Part shown: in pieces, positions 10,630 through 21,432 of the stretch
Layout of the letters: every line of letters starts with the position of its first letter
Position numbering within the stretch: position 1 is the first letter of the stretch
Assembly: GCF_901000735.1 (NCBI RefSeq)
Contig: NC_081545.1
Span: 8,175,540-8,239,539, forward strand
Reading direction: 5' to 3'
Source of the DNA: Corylus avellana
Taxonomy: Eukaryota > Streptophyta > Magnoliopsida > Fagales > Betulaceae
Length of the DNA stretch: 64,000 nucleotides
The notes under the pieces: generated by a model
The model's input: the letters and a program-made list of their open reading frames with translations, nothing else
Told to the model about the DNA's origin: nothing
Databases searched by the model: none
Program-made: the position numbers and the translations under genes

Positions 10630-11654
10630 GGTGAAAGCCCAAATGTGTGGTACAACATTGTCAATAGCTTTGGTATAAGAAAAAAGGCCGGCTTCTTCTA
10701 CTTGTATTTGTGGTATATAAAAATTGCCGAATGCTGTTAGATTTTGAGAGTATTTTTGTATTAGTTTAAGCTCATTGTTAACATGGCGGTTTGCACAACT
10801 TAAAGGAAAGTTGTGCTGAGCAGGCCCTACTTGAGACTTGGTTCCCTTGCATAGGATTCTTATCACTTTTGCCTTGAATATGCGGCTTATTATTCTCACC
10901 AAGAAAGTGAAATGCTACCCACACTTTATGTACTCTCAAGCTCTCAAGTGCAAATTCTCTAATCTAATATTGAAAATCACTATTGAATTCAAAATTTAAT
11001 AGTAATTTTTAGTGTCAGCGTCAGATCAAAGAGTTTACACTTGTGAGTAAGAGTGGGAGTGTGTGTAATATTTTTCTACTCTAATTATAACCTCACATGA
11101 TAAGAGAAGGTTGTTAAGTCGTATGGTTGTAACTTGCATTTTAGTTAAGCCCTAAAAAGTTAGTTGTTAATTTAAAAAACTTCTAGAGAGAAGCCCTAAA
11201 AGGATACGTATTTAGATAAGCACTAGTATGCCAACCTTAGTTTGGTGTCAATTTACCAATATTCGGGTTTGATCTTAGGCTTGACTTTGGGTGGCTTAAA
11301 GCAAAGGCGGTCTTAAATCCTCCTTTTTAGCTGATTTGGACTGGGCCTAGCACACGGGCTGAAACAACGTCGTTTTGGACCATACAGGCTATCTCTAACA
11401 TCCACAGAACAATATCGTTTGAGACTTGCTTTGAAACAGCATCATTTTGCCCATAAAAATTACGCGGGCTTGGAGCGTGAAATGACATCGTCTAACCGAA
11501 AGTGGAGACAATATTGTTTCCCTCAATAGGAAATTTTTTTTTAAAGGGAATGACATTGTCCAACAAGTCTATCAATTTTCTCCTGCATCACTTATTATTC
11601 ATCATTTTAAAATCAAAATAATTACTTAAGAGATATCATTTGTTTCCAAAATCC

Positions 11655-11939
11655 TTAGTTTTGTATTTGTTCTCCAATGCCTCCCAATCTCTCTTGCAAA
11701 TTTCTTTGGTGCATTAACATATCGAACAAAAGACCAGTGAGGGTGTTGAGGATATTCCAACAGTATGTGTAGTAGTCTTCCTCCCATGTGAACTTCACAT
11801 CAATTTGTTCATCAGTTGCTTCTTCAACAAGCACGACCAAACAAAGTGTGCTAAGCACATAACAAACCTTCAATGTTGTTAGTAGAAATTCCACTTTTTC
11901 CTTCGAGAGTTTGTAGTTGTTGCCATCAAAACGATCCAC
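11655..11939 (-). pseudogene. Ty1-copia gag N-terminal fragment
   Basis: A 94-residue open frame reading MDRFDGNNYKLSKEKVEFLL and ...DVKFTWEEDYYTYCWNILNTLTG. This is the pattern of the copia gag N-terminus (FDG-N-[FY]-x-x-W, TTLKV-YVL, then W-x-x-[DE]-D-Y-x-C-x-x-I-[LM]-N-x-L). The usual tryptophan after NNY is missing, and no protease, integrase or reverse transcriptase follows. A near-identical copy lies at 16816-17100 in the duplicated segment. Confidence 0.65.
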
Positions 11940-12756
11940 TTTGGAGAGGGTCTTGTGGCATCACATCATAGAAGTAATAGCAAAATTCATAATTGGAAGT
12001 GCCATTGAAAGAATGCAAACTATTTATCTAAGAATTGATGAAAAAATAATGATGTGGGAATGAAGGAATTAATAAACATAGAATATAAACATAATGAGAA
12101 TTAATTTGTTAAAAGTCTGGATAGAAAGGTGATTGTTACTCCATCTCTTAATTCTTAATTAGATAGATATTGCCTCTCACTTGTATCAGAAGTTTTGCAA
12201 AATAGAATCAAAGCAATTTTATCTTTCGAATACAATACTAACATAATGTAGTGTGCAAATTGCAAAACTCTGAACACTTCCGGAACAAGAAAATTTTGTA
12301 ACAACCGTGATAAAGAAGAGGGAGAAAATAATAATAAAATATGTCTATAATAAAATGCTGGAAAAAAGATATTAATTTTATATAATCATGGAAGCAATTT
12401 ATAATAGTTGAAATAGCAATTACATACGGTTTTAAAATGCGAGTGTTGCAACAACGGGTGTAACTGATAAAACATGGTAATAGGAGAAATTGAAGCAGTG
12501 GTTGAAACTGATCAAACATGATAATAGGATAAACAATTATTTATTTAAAATAAATAACTATTAAAACATGATAATAGGAAAACCGTTATTGATGTGAATT
12601 GAAGCATCATGCTACAATATTGCTCATTCTTTTTCCTATAAATACCACAAACCTATCTTATGTTTTTCCAAACCCAACATTAATCTTTTCCCTAAAAAAC
12701 TACTATATATATCGTGTTCTTATTAATTTGCTTAGTGCTTGAACTAAGAGATCCCC
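11940..12756. other. Intergenic sequence upstream of the lipoxygenase fragment
   Basis: AT-rich spacer with imperfect internal repeats of AACATGATAATAGGA (about 12470-12580). CCTATAAATACCACAAACC at about 12639 looks like a TATA box and leader of the lipoxygenase fragment that follows. No other gene is seen. Confidence 0.45.
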
Positions 12757-14276
12757 GATGATGGCGGTAAGTCCACGAAGATTGAAGGCAGTGTAGTGTT
12801 GATGAAGAAGATCAATGTTTCGGCTTTATGCCGAAACGTTTCTTTGCAGCTCATTAACATTGCTGCTAAGGCTGACCCAGCTGCTGGTTAGTATAGTTCT
12901 TTCCTAGCTCCCTTCCATTTTAAATCATGATCAAGATTTAAACCTGGTGCATCCATCTAATATATAGCGAGTGTATATAATATTACATTATTTAAATTTT
13001 GACTATGAAATGGATATTATCCATGTTATTTGAAATGGAGAGCTATGGCTTCATCATCATTAATGATGCTATAAACTGGCACTGCAGTTGTCCGGATGAA
13101 TTGATTTAATTTCGTGGTCACGATTTGAAATTTGTGCATCTAACAGTGTACACGATTTTACATTATTTAAATTTTTTAAAAGAAGTGTCAACATTGACTT
13201 CATATATACGGTTAAATATATCAACTTTAAAATCCTGATCATAAATTGAATACTATCATTTCTTTTGAAATAGAGCGGATCCTATTCCTAAACGATGTCA
13301 CTCGTAAATCTTCCTTTTTAGTTGATTTGAACTGGGCCTAGCACATGGGCTGAAACAACGTCGTTTTGGACCATACAGGCTGTCTATAACATCCTGTTAA
13401 GGTATTGGTCATATGGGAGAATTTATTGAGGGCTTGGAATGGAGTAAAAGCATTGGCCACTGCATCCTTTTATTAGAAGTACTATACACATTTTTACTCC
13501 CACACTTCTAATTTCACATTTTTTGACGTGACATTGATATCACCATTAAATCTTGTATGGATCATTATTGGATTTTAAATCAAATAATTATATTTACTGC
13601 CATGTTAGGGAGTGTGGACTTAATTACAAGTGTGGGAGTGAAAGTGTGTAACATTTTTCTCTCTTTATAGATGCAGTGGAACCCTTTCCCAACAAGGTGG
13701 GAGTTTTATTTTGAACTTTTGAATAGGAAGATTGGAAGAATACAATCTGGTTACACTCATATGAAATTACAAGTAACAAAAAAAAAAAAAAACATAAAAT
13801 TCATGCTCCTTATTTGAAACTTGACTCTATTAGTTCATCCCCCAATTCAATTATATAAAATGGGGTTTGAGTCCACACGTAAGGGGGACTGTTAAAGTAA
13901 TAATTAAGTGATTAAATTTATTTCTTCTTATCAACTTAAACTTTTAGAATAACTGGCGATTTAACACAATTATTGAATTTGTTGTGTTTTTGTTGCAAAT
14001 CTGGCGGTCTGGAAACTGTGGATAAGCACAACCGCGTGCCTGCCCCTTGATTGCCGACTCGATCTACATTCAAGGTTACCTTTGAGTGGAACGAGCAGAT
14101 GGGAATTCCGGGAGCATTCTTAATAAAAAACAATCATCATACTAAATTCTACCTCAAAACTCTCGCACTCGAAGATGTTCCTGCAGGCCAAGGTCGGATC
14201 CACTTTGTTTGCTACTCATGGGTTTACCCTGCAGACAAATACAAAAACGCGCGACCGTGTTTTCTTCACCAACAAG
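12757..14276 (+). pseudogene. 9-lipoxygenase gene fragment (first two exons), copy A
   Basis: Two exon-like blocks from the N-terminal PLAT/LH2 domain of a plant linoleate lipoxygenase. Block 1 (12757-12886) reads KIEGSVVLMKK and NVSLQLINIAAKADPAAG, then a GT donor. It lacks the DFND segment normally between these motifs. Block 2 (about 13995-14276) reads STFKVTFEWNEQMGIPGAF, NNHHTKFYLKTLALEDVP and HFVCYSWVYPADKY, then a GT donor at 14277. The catalytic iron-binding domain is absent. Block 2 has an in-frame stop upstream of the PLAT match. The intron holds repeat sequence also present at 11.3 kb (GGGCTGAAACAACGTCGTTT). This is a captured or decayed gene fragment. A near-identical copy is at 17912-19435. 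Confidence 0.75.
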
Positions 14277-14277
14277 G

Positions 14278-14281
<4 letters not shown>

Positions 14282-14318
<37 letters not shown>
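14282..14318. repeat. (TA)n microsatellite after the lipoxygenase fragment
   Basis: About 18 TA units. The equivalent tract in the second copy (19439-19455) has only about half, a length difference between the two copies. Confidence 0.95.
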
Positions 14319-14320
<2 letters not shown>

Positions 14321-14808
14321 GGGTATTTACTTAATTATCAGTTAATTATTTACTTATCAGTTCAAAAACAAAAGGCTATTGGGATTAATATTCAAAATAG
14401 GACATATTTATCAGTTCATAGTCACACTATGAACTGATTTTCTTAGAGCCACATAAATCAAACACTATTACTTATCAAAATGCTCCATCTATAGAAGATT
14501 CACACATAAAACCAGAACCACATAAATTAAACAAATAGTACAAAAAAGGAATTTTTCATTGCAACATGTAGGCCTTTTCCTACGTAAACATGTATTTAGC
14601 CATAGTCAACTGTATGTCGCTATTTCAAGAGAGTTACAAGTAGATACACATTATGGTGATCAATACCATACAAAAAATATTGTACATAAGGAAATCTTTA
14701 ACAACTTACTTAGAGGTAACATTTATCATTAATATGAATTATTTTTAATAATATATTATAATATTTACATATATATATTTAAATCTTACTAATTTAATTT
14801 TTTTGCAG

Positions 14809-14956
14809 GTGTTATTGATGAATCATTAAAACATGAATTACACATCTCTAAATCGAATAACACCCAAGATCCATGAAATAAATCAATCCATACCTCTATG
14901 GACTTGAACTTGCTGACTACGGGACAATAATTAGTCAGTGCAATGACACAACTTAT
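14809..14956 (+). pseudogene. RPA-like OB-fold gene fragment, copy A, cut by gap
   Basis: Follows a TTTTTTTGCAG acceptor and equals the first exon-like block of the RPA-like fragment in contig 2 (19927-20081). The readable part is YGLELADYGTIISQCNDTT. It stops at the 100-N gap. See the entry at 19927. Confidence 0.5.
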
Positions 14957-15056
14957 NNNNNNNNNNNNNNNNNNNNNNNNNNNNNNNNNNNNNNNNNNNN
15001 NNNNNNNNNNNNNNNNNNNNNNNNNNNNNNNNNNNNNNNNNNNNNNNNNNNNNNNN
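14957..15056. other. Assembly gap of exactly 100 N, contig 1/2
   Basis: Exactly 100 N, a conventional placeholder for unknown size. The left flank ends in sequence found again at 20051-20074. The right flank begins with sequence found at 9919, so the flanking contigs overlap rather than abut. Confidence 0.99.
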
Positions 15057-15270
15057 TACAAGACTTTAGACAAAACACCCAACACAATTTGTTGCCCTTT
15101 TTATTTTTATTAATCATAAAAAATTGTCCAAATTGATTAGTTGGACAAAAAAACAAAGTGAATGCATGAACCCTGCACTTGGAATACAATCTGGTGACAG
15201 AGTATCAATATAAATTCATGCTCTTTATTTGAAACTTAAAAGCTTAAAGATGGATGAACTTTCGGGCAAC

Positions 15271-15507
15271 TTAGTTGAGAATCCCATTGATGCAAAGTCA
15301 TTGACCAACAAAGATTTTGTCGCAATTGAGATTAGGATTGATGGCAGTGAAGAAGTCGGCAGTGAGACTCAACTTTTGGATAATTGTAGAGCAAGTATCG
15401 CCATCTTGTGCTCCATACACAGAATTGCATTCTGGAGCTGTTTCCTCCTTTTCAAACCCAACTGCACCACATATACATGATAATATTATATATATATAAA
15501 AACTTAA

Positions 15508-15538
<31 letters not shown>

Positions 15539-15723
15539 CACAAAACAAAACAAAACAACTGAAGTAACAAGAGATTGATTAATGTATTAATGTCAGAGGA
15601 TGTATGATTATAGAACTCACTCCCGAGTACTATTCTACACTCTGTGATGGAGATCATGAGAAGAAGAGAGAGCAGTAGAATGATGTTGAGAAAAGTTGCT
15701 GTTTTGTTGTTACACTTTGCCAT
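15271..15723 (-). pseudogene. Small secreted LysM protein gene, copy B, truncated by TGA
   Basis: Exon 1 15621-15723, exon 2 15271-15461, same structure as copy A. The LysM cysteine that is a stop in copy A is intact here (TGC). However, the tryptophan of GQWLC is TGA (15298-15300), so translation ends at residue 88 of 97, losing WLC and the tail. The last LysM cysteine is lost, so folding is doubtful. The intron has a poly(A)-(CA)n tract at about 15508-15541 that copy A lacks. TATA box at 15779-15787 on the minus strand. Confidence 0.8.
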
Positions 15724-16815
15724 TATCTCGCTAGCTCTTTTTCTTTGCGTAGTGAGTTGAGGAAACGGTTGTGGTGTGTAATTTATAGGTGAAAGCCCAA
15801 ATGTGTGGTACAACATTGTCAATAGCTTTGGTATAAGAAAAAAGGCCGGCTTCTTCTACTTGTATTTGTGGTATATAAAAATTGCCGAATGCTGTTAGAT
15901 TTTGAGAGTATTTTTGTATTAGTTTAACCTCATTGTTAACACGGCGGTTTGCACAACTTAAAGGAAAGTTGTGCTGAGCAGGCCCTACTTGAGACTTGGT
16001 TCCCTTGCATAGGATTCTTATCACTTTTGCCTTGAATATGCGGCTTATTATTCTCACCAAGAAAGTGAAATGCTACACACACTTTATGTACTCTCAAGCT
16101 CTCAAGTGCAAATTCTCTAATCTAATATTGAAAATCACTATTGAATTCAAAATTTAATAGTAATTTTCAGTGTTAGCGTCAGATCAAAGAGTTTACACTT
16201 ATGAGTAAGAGTGGGAGTGTGTGTAATATTTTTCTACTCTAATTATAACCTCACATGATAAGAGAAGGTTGTTAAGTCGTATGGTTGTAACTTGCATTTT
16301 AGTTAAGCCCTAAAAACTTAGTTGTTAATTTAAAAAACTTCTAGAGAGAAGCCCTAAAAGGATACGTATTTAGATAAGCACTAGTATGCCAACCTTAGTT
16401 TGGTGTCAATTTACCAATATTCGGGTTTGATCTTAGGCTTGACTTTGGGTGGCTTAAAGCAAAGGCTTTTGGTTTTAAATCATCCTTTTTAGCTGATTTG
16501 GACTGGGCCTAGCACACGGGCTGAAACAACGTCGTTTTGGACCATACAGGCTATCTCTAACATGCACAGAACAATATCGTTTGAGACTTGCTTTGAAACA
16601 GCATCATTTTGCCCATAAAAATTACGCGGGCTTGGAGCGTGAAATGACATCATCTAACCGAAAGTGGAGACAATATTGTTTCCCTCAATAGGAAATTTTT
16701 TTTAAAGGGAATGACATTGTCCAACAAGTCTATCAATTTTCTCCTGCATCACTTATTATTCATCATTTTAAAATCAAAATAATTACTTAAGAGATATCAT
16801 TTGTTGCCAGAATCC

Positions 16816-17100
16816 TTAGTTTTGTATTTGTTCTCCAATGCCTCCCAATCTCTCTTGCAAATTTCTTTGGTGCATAAACATATCGAACAAAAGACCAGTG
16901 AGGGTGTTGAGGATATTCCAACAGTATGTGTAGTAGTCTTCCTCCCATGTGAACTTCACATCAATTTGTTCATCAGGTGCTTCTTCAACAGGCATGACCA
17001 AACAAAGTGTGTTAAGCACATAACAAACCTTCAATGTTGTTAGTAGAAATTCCACTTTTTCCTTCGAGAGTTTGTAGTTGTTGCCATCAAAACGATCCAC
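16816..17100 (-). pseudogene. Ty1-copia gag N-terminal fragment, second copy
   Basis: Near-identical to 11655-11939, with a few substitutions (for example CYVLNTLCLV against CYVLSTLCLV). Same isolated gag fragment with no pol domains around it. Confidence 0.65.
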
Positions 17101-17911
17101 TTTGGAGAGGGTCTTGTGGCATCACATCATAGAAGTAATAGCAAAATTCATAATTGGAAGTGCCATTGAAAGAATGCAAACTATTTATCTAAGAATTGAT
17201 GAAAGAATAATGATGTGGGAATGAAGGAATTAATAAACATAGAATATAAACATAATGAGAATTAATTTGTTAAAAGTCTGGACAGTAAGGTGATTGTTAC
17301 TCTATCTCTTAATTAGATAGATATTGACTCTCACTTGTATCATATGTTTTGCAAAAGGGAATCAAAGCAATTTTATTCTTAGAATACAATACTGCCTGAA
17401 TATAGTGTGCAGATTGCAAAACTCTGAACACTTTCCAAAACAAGAAAATTTTGTAACAACCGTGATAAAGAAGAGAGAGAAAATAATAAAAAAATATGTC
17501 TATAATAAAATGCTGGAAAAAAAATATTAATTTTATATAATCACGGAAGCAATTTATAACGGTTTAAATAGCAATTACATACGGTTTTGAAATGCGAATG
17601 TTGCAATAACGGGTGTAACTGATAAAACATGGTAATAGGAGAAATTGAAGCAGTGGTTGTAACTGATCAAACATGATAATAGGATCAACAATTATTTATT
17701 TAAGATAAATAACTATTAAAACATGATAATAGGAAAACCGTTATTGATGTGAATTGAAGCATCATGCTACAATATTGCTCGTTCTTTTTCCTATAAATAC
17801 CACAAACCTATCTTATGTTTTTCCAAACCCAACATTAATCTTTTCCCTCAAAAACTTCTATATATATCGTGTTCTTATTAATTTGCTTAGTGCTTGAACT
17901 AAGAGATCCCC

Positions 17912-19435
17912 GATGATGGCGGTAGTCCACGAAGATTGAAGGCAGTGTAGTGTTGATGAAGAAGCAGATCAATGTTTCGGCTTTATGCCGAAACGTTTCT
18001 TTGCAGCTCATTAACATTGCTGCGAAGGCTGACCCAGCTGCTGGTTAGTATAGTTCTTTCCTAGCTCCCTTCCATTTTAAATGATGGTCAAGATTTAAAC
18101 CTGGTGCATCCATCTAAGATATAGCTAGTGTATATAGTATTACATTATTTAAATTTTGACTATGAAATGAATATTATCCATGTTATTTGAAATAGAGAGC
18201 CATGGCTTCATCATCATTAATGACGCTATAAATTGACACTGCAATTGTCCGGATGAATTGATTTAATTTCGTGGTCACGATTTGAAATTTGTGCAGTTAA
18301 CAGTGTACACGATTCTACATTATGCAAATTTTTTAAAAGAAGTGTCAACATTGACTTCATATATACAGTTAAATATATCAAATTTAAAATCCTGATCATA
18401 AATTGAATACTATCATTTCTTTTGAAATTGAGAGAATTCTATTCCTAAACGATGTCACTTCTGGTCGTAAATCTTCCTTTTTAGCTGATTTGAACTGGGC
18501 CTAGCACACGGGTTGAAACAACGTCGTTTTGGACCATACAGGCTGTCTATAACATCCTGTTAGGGTATTGGTCATATGGGAGAATTTATTGAGGGCTTGG
18601 AATGGAGTAAAAGCATTGGCCAGGCCACTGCATCCTTTTATTAGAAGTGCTATACACATTTTTACTCCTACACTTTTAATTTCACATTTTTGACATGACA
18701 TTGATATCACTATTAAATTTTGTGTAGATCATTATTGGATTTTGAATCAAATGATTATATTTATTGCCATGTTAGGGAGGTTGGACTTACAAGTGTTGGA
18801 GTGTAAGTGTGTAACATATCCCTCTCTTTATAGATGCAGTGGAACCCATTCCCAACAGGTGGGAGTTTTATTTTGAACTTTTGAATAGGAAGAATACAAT
18901 CCTGTTACACTCATATGAAATTACAAGTAACAAAAAAAAAAAAAAAACATAAAATTCATGCTCCTAATTATTTGAAACTTGACTCTATTAGTTCATCCCC
19001 CCAATTCAATTATATAAAATGGGGTTTGAGTCCACATGTAAGGGGGACTGTTAAAGTAAATATTAAGTAATTAAATTTATCTCTTCTTATTAACTTAAGC
19101 TGTTAAGATAACTGGTGATTTAACACAATTATTGAATTTGTTGTGTTTTTGTTGCAAATCTAGCGGTCTGGAAACTGTGGATAAGCACAACCGCGTGCCT
19201 GCCCCTTGATAGCCGACTCGATCTACATTCAAGGTTACCTTTGAGTGGAACAAGCAGATGGGAATTCCGGGAGCATTCTTAATAAAAAACAATCATCATA
19301 CTAAATTCTACCTCAAAACTCTTGCACTCGAAGATGTTCCTGCAGGCCAAGGTCGGATCCACTTTGTTTGCTACTCATGGGTTTATCCTGCAGACAAATA
19401 CAAAAACGCGCGACCGTGTTTTCTTCTCCAACAAG
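17912..19435 (+). pseudogene. 9-lipoxygenase gene fragment, copy B
   Basis: Blocks 17912-18043 and about 19155-19435 correspond to copy A. In block 1 a one-base deletion (GGTAGTCC against GGTAAGTCC) and a three-base insertion (AAGCAGATC) change the frame relative to copy A. Block 2 keeps MGIPGAFLIKNNHHTKFYLK and HFVCYSWVYPADKY. Only the PLAT part is present. Confidence 0.72.
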
Positions 19436-19926
19436 GTAATATATATATATATATAATAGGGTATTTACTTATCAGTTCAAAAACAAAAGGCTATTGGGAT
19501 TAATATTCAAAATAGGACATAATATTTATCAGTTCATAGTCACACTATGAACTGATTTTCTTAGAGCCACATAAATCAAACACTATTACTTATCAAAATG
19601 CTCCATCTATAGAAGATTCACACATAAAACCAGAACCACATAAATTAAACAAATAGTACAAAAAAGGAATTTTTCATTGCAACATGTAGGCCTTTTCCTA
19701 CGTAAACATGTATTTAGCCATAGTCAACTGTATGTCGCTATTTCAAGAGAGTTACAAGTAGATACACATTATGGTGATCAATACCATACAAAAAATATTG
19801 TACATAAGGAAATCTTTAACAACTTACTTAGAGGTAACATTTATCATTAATATGAATTATTTTTAATAATATATTATAATATTTACATATATATATTTAA
19901 ATCTTACTAATTTAATTTTTTTGCAG

Positions 19927-20651
19927 GTGTTATTGATGAATCATTAAAACATGAATTACACATCTCTAAATCGAATAACACCCAAGATCCATGAAATAAA
20001 TCAATCCATACCTCTATGGACTTGAACTTGCTGACTACGGGACAATAATTAGTCAGTGCAATGACACAACTTATTTGACAGGTATATTGATACTTAATTT
20101 ACATTCATTTTTAAATGTAGATTAGAAATTATGGCGTAAATAATACAAATTATGGTGTAAATCTGTTTCATGGATATGTAGATGTGACTGGCAGATTGGA
20201 ATCAGTTGGATTATTAAAGAGGTCAAGACAAACGGTCACCCAACAAAAATCGAACTCTTATTGGAAGAGTAAGAACATATTTGAATTCCAAGTGTAATAC
20301 AATGAGCAATTGAACTAAAAAAAAATGTCAAACTAATTTCTTAGTTACGTACTATTTCATAAACAAATTCTTGCAGGCAACTTTGTGAGGATCTTCAGCA
20401 CATCAAATAGATGAGGATTTTGATCAGAATAATCCAAAGCCAGCCATTATAATTGTAACTTCAACTATTGTGAAAACTTTGAAAGGTAATCATTTAGCTT
20501 AGCATATTCAAAAACAATAAAATACCTTTTTATCAATATAATGAATCTCTCTTTGAACTTTTTTGTAGATGAGTACAACTTATTATCAACAAGTACAACA
20601 AAGATGTACATCAATCTTGACATTTCTGAAGTTACCAAAGTTCTAAATTGA
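19927..20651 (+). pseudogene. RPA70-like OB-fold gene fragment, plus-strand copy
   Basis: Exon-like blocks 19927-20081, 20182-20291, 20377-20485 and 20569-20651, each with usable GT/AG borders. Together they read YGLELADYGTIISQCNDTT, YLT-DVTGRLESVGLLKR, PAIIIVTSTIVKTLK and EYNLLSTSTTKMYINLDIS. This matches plant replication protein A large-subunit-like (single-stranded DNA-binding OB-fold) proteins, the type also carried by plant Helitrons. Lesions: TGA for the tryptophan of the ATLWG motif (about 20386), an upstream in-frame TAA, and a stop after EVTKVLN. A further homologous piece at about 20762-20865 (ELKIEQPPIIPDEELALQNR) has TAA in place of GAA in RKTIAE. Decayed fragment. Confidence 0.7.
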
Positions 20652-21387
20652 CAAGTAAAAACACACGCACACTATATTATATATTTATTAAAAAGAAAAT
20701 TACTAACCCCCAATTTTTTTATTTTTATTTTTTTTTAATGAATATGTTGAACAATGTCACCTGAGTTGAAGATTGAACAACCACCAATAATACCAGATGA
20801 AGAACTTGCCTTGCAAAATAGAAAGACAATTGCATAAATAAAACAAATAGAATTTGAATATCTTGTAATAATTATATTCATCTCCTAATTATGAAACATA
20901 ATTATTATAGGATATCTAATTCTATTTGTTTTATTTCTGCAATTGTCTTTCTGTTTTTCAAAGCAAGTTCTTCATCTGGTATTATTGGTGGTTGTTCAAT
21001 CTTCAACTCCTTAACTTCAGTTAAGGAGAACCTATTCATTAAAAGAAATGGGGGTTAGTAGTTTTCTTTTTAATAAATACATAATATAGTGTGAGTGTTT
21101 TTACTTGTCTAGAACTTTGGTAACTTCAGGAATGTCAAGATTGATGTAGATCCTTATTGCACTTATTGATGATAAGTTGTACTCGCCTACAAAAAAAAGT
21201 TCAAAGAGAGATTCATTAATAACCTTATTGATAAAAATGTATTTTATTATTTTTGAATATATATGCTAAGTTAAATGATTACCTCTGAAAGCTTTCACAA
21301 TAGTTGAAGTTACAATTATAGTGGTTGGCTTTGGATTATTCTTATAAAAATCCTCATCAATTTGATATGCTGAAGATCCCCACAAAG
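20377..21387. repeat. Long inverted repeat of RPA-like sequence (hairpin-forming)
   Basis: Left arm about 20377-20875 (+) and right arm about 20898-21387 (-) carry the same two RPA exons, intron and 3' block in opposite orientation, with a loop of about 22 nt. Compared by eye the arms are roughly 90% identical (CAATTGCATAAATAAAACAA against CAATTGCAGAAATAAAACAA). RNA from either strand would fold into a hairpin with about 500-bp arms. In contig 3 only the outer part of the right arm is present because that contig begins inside it (40998 equals 21092). Confidence 0.85.
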
Positions 21388-21432
21388 GATGATGTTGAGA
21401 AAAGTGGTTGTTTTGTTGTTGCACTTTGCCAT
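21110..21432 (-). pseudogene. Chimeric locus: LysM first exon fused to RPA-like exons
   Basis: On the minus strand the LysM leader and first 15 codons (ATG at 21432, reading MAKCNNKTTTFLNII) run directly at about 21388 into the RPA-like exon (21283-about 21386: LWGSSAYQIDEDFYKNNPKP, TTIIVTSTIVKAFRG), a GT donor, and a second exon (21110-21186: EYNLSSISAIRIYINLDIPE). This right arm keeps the LWG tryptophan and other codons that are stops in the left arm. In the LysM frame the fusion reads out of frame with RPA and soon ends. Another frame is open through the junction from further upstream. The LysM TATA-like box is at 21483-21491. A duplicate is at 41016-41338. Confidence 0.7.

Larger units (their letters stand above)
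15057..20074 (+). repeat. Second copy of 9919-14956 (about 5 kb direct duplicate)
   Basis: Collinear with 9919-14956, sharing LysM gene, gag fragment, lipoxygenase fragment and RPA exon in the same order and strand. Differences are scattered substitutions and microsatellite length changes, by eye one to a few percent. Each end coincides with the edge of a contig, which points to an unmerged overlap or second haplotype. Confidence 0.95.
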
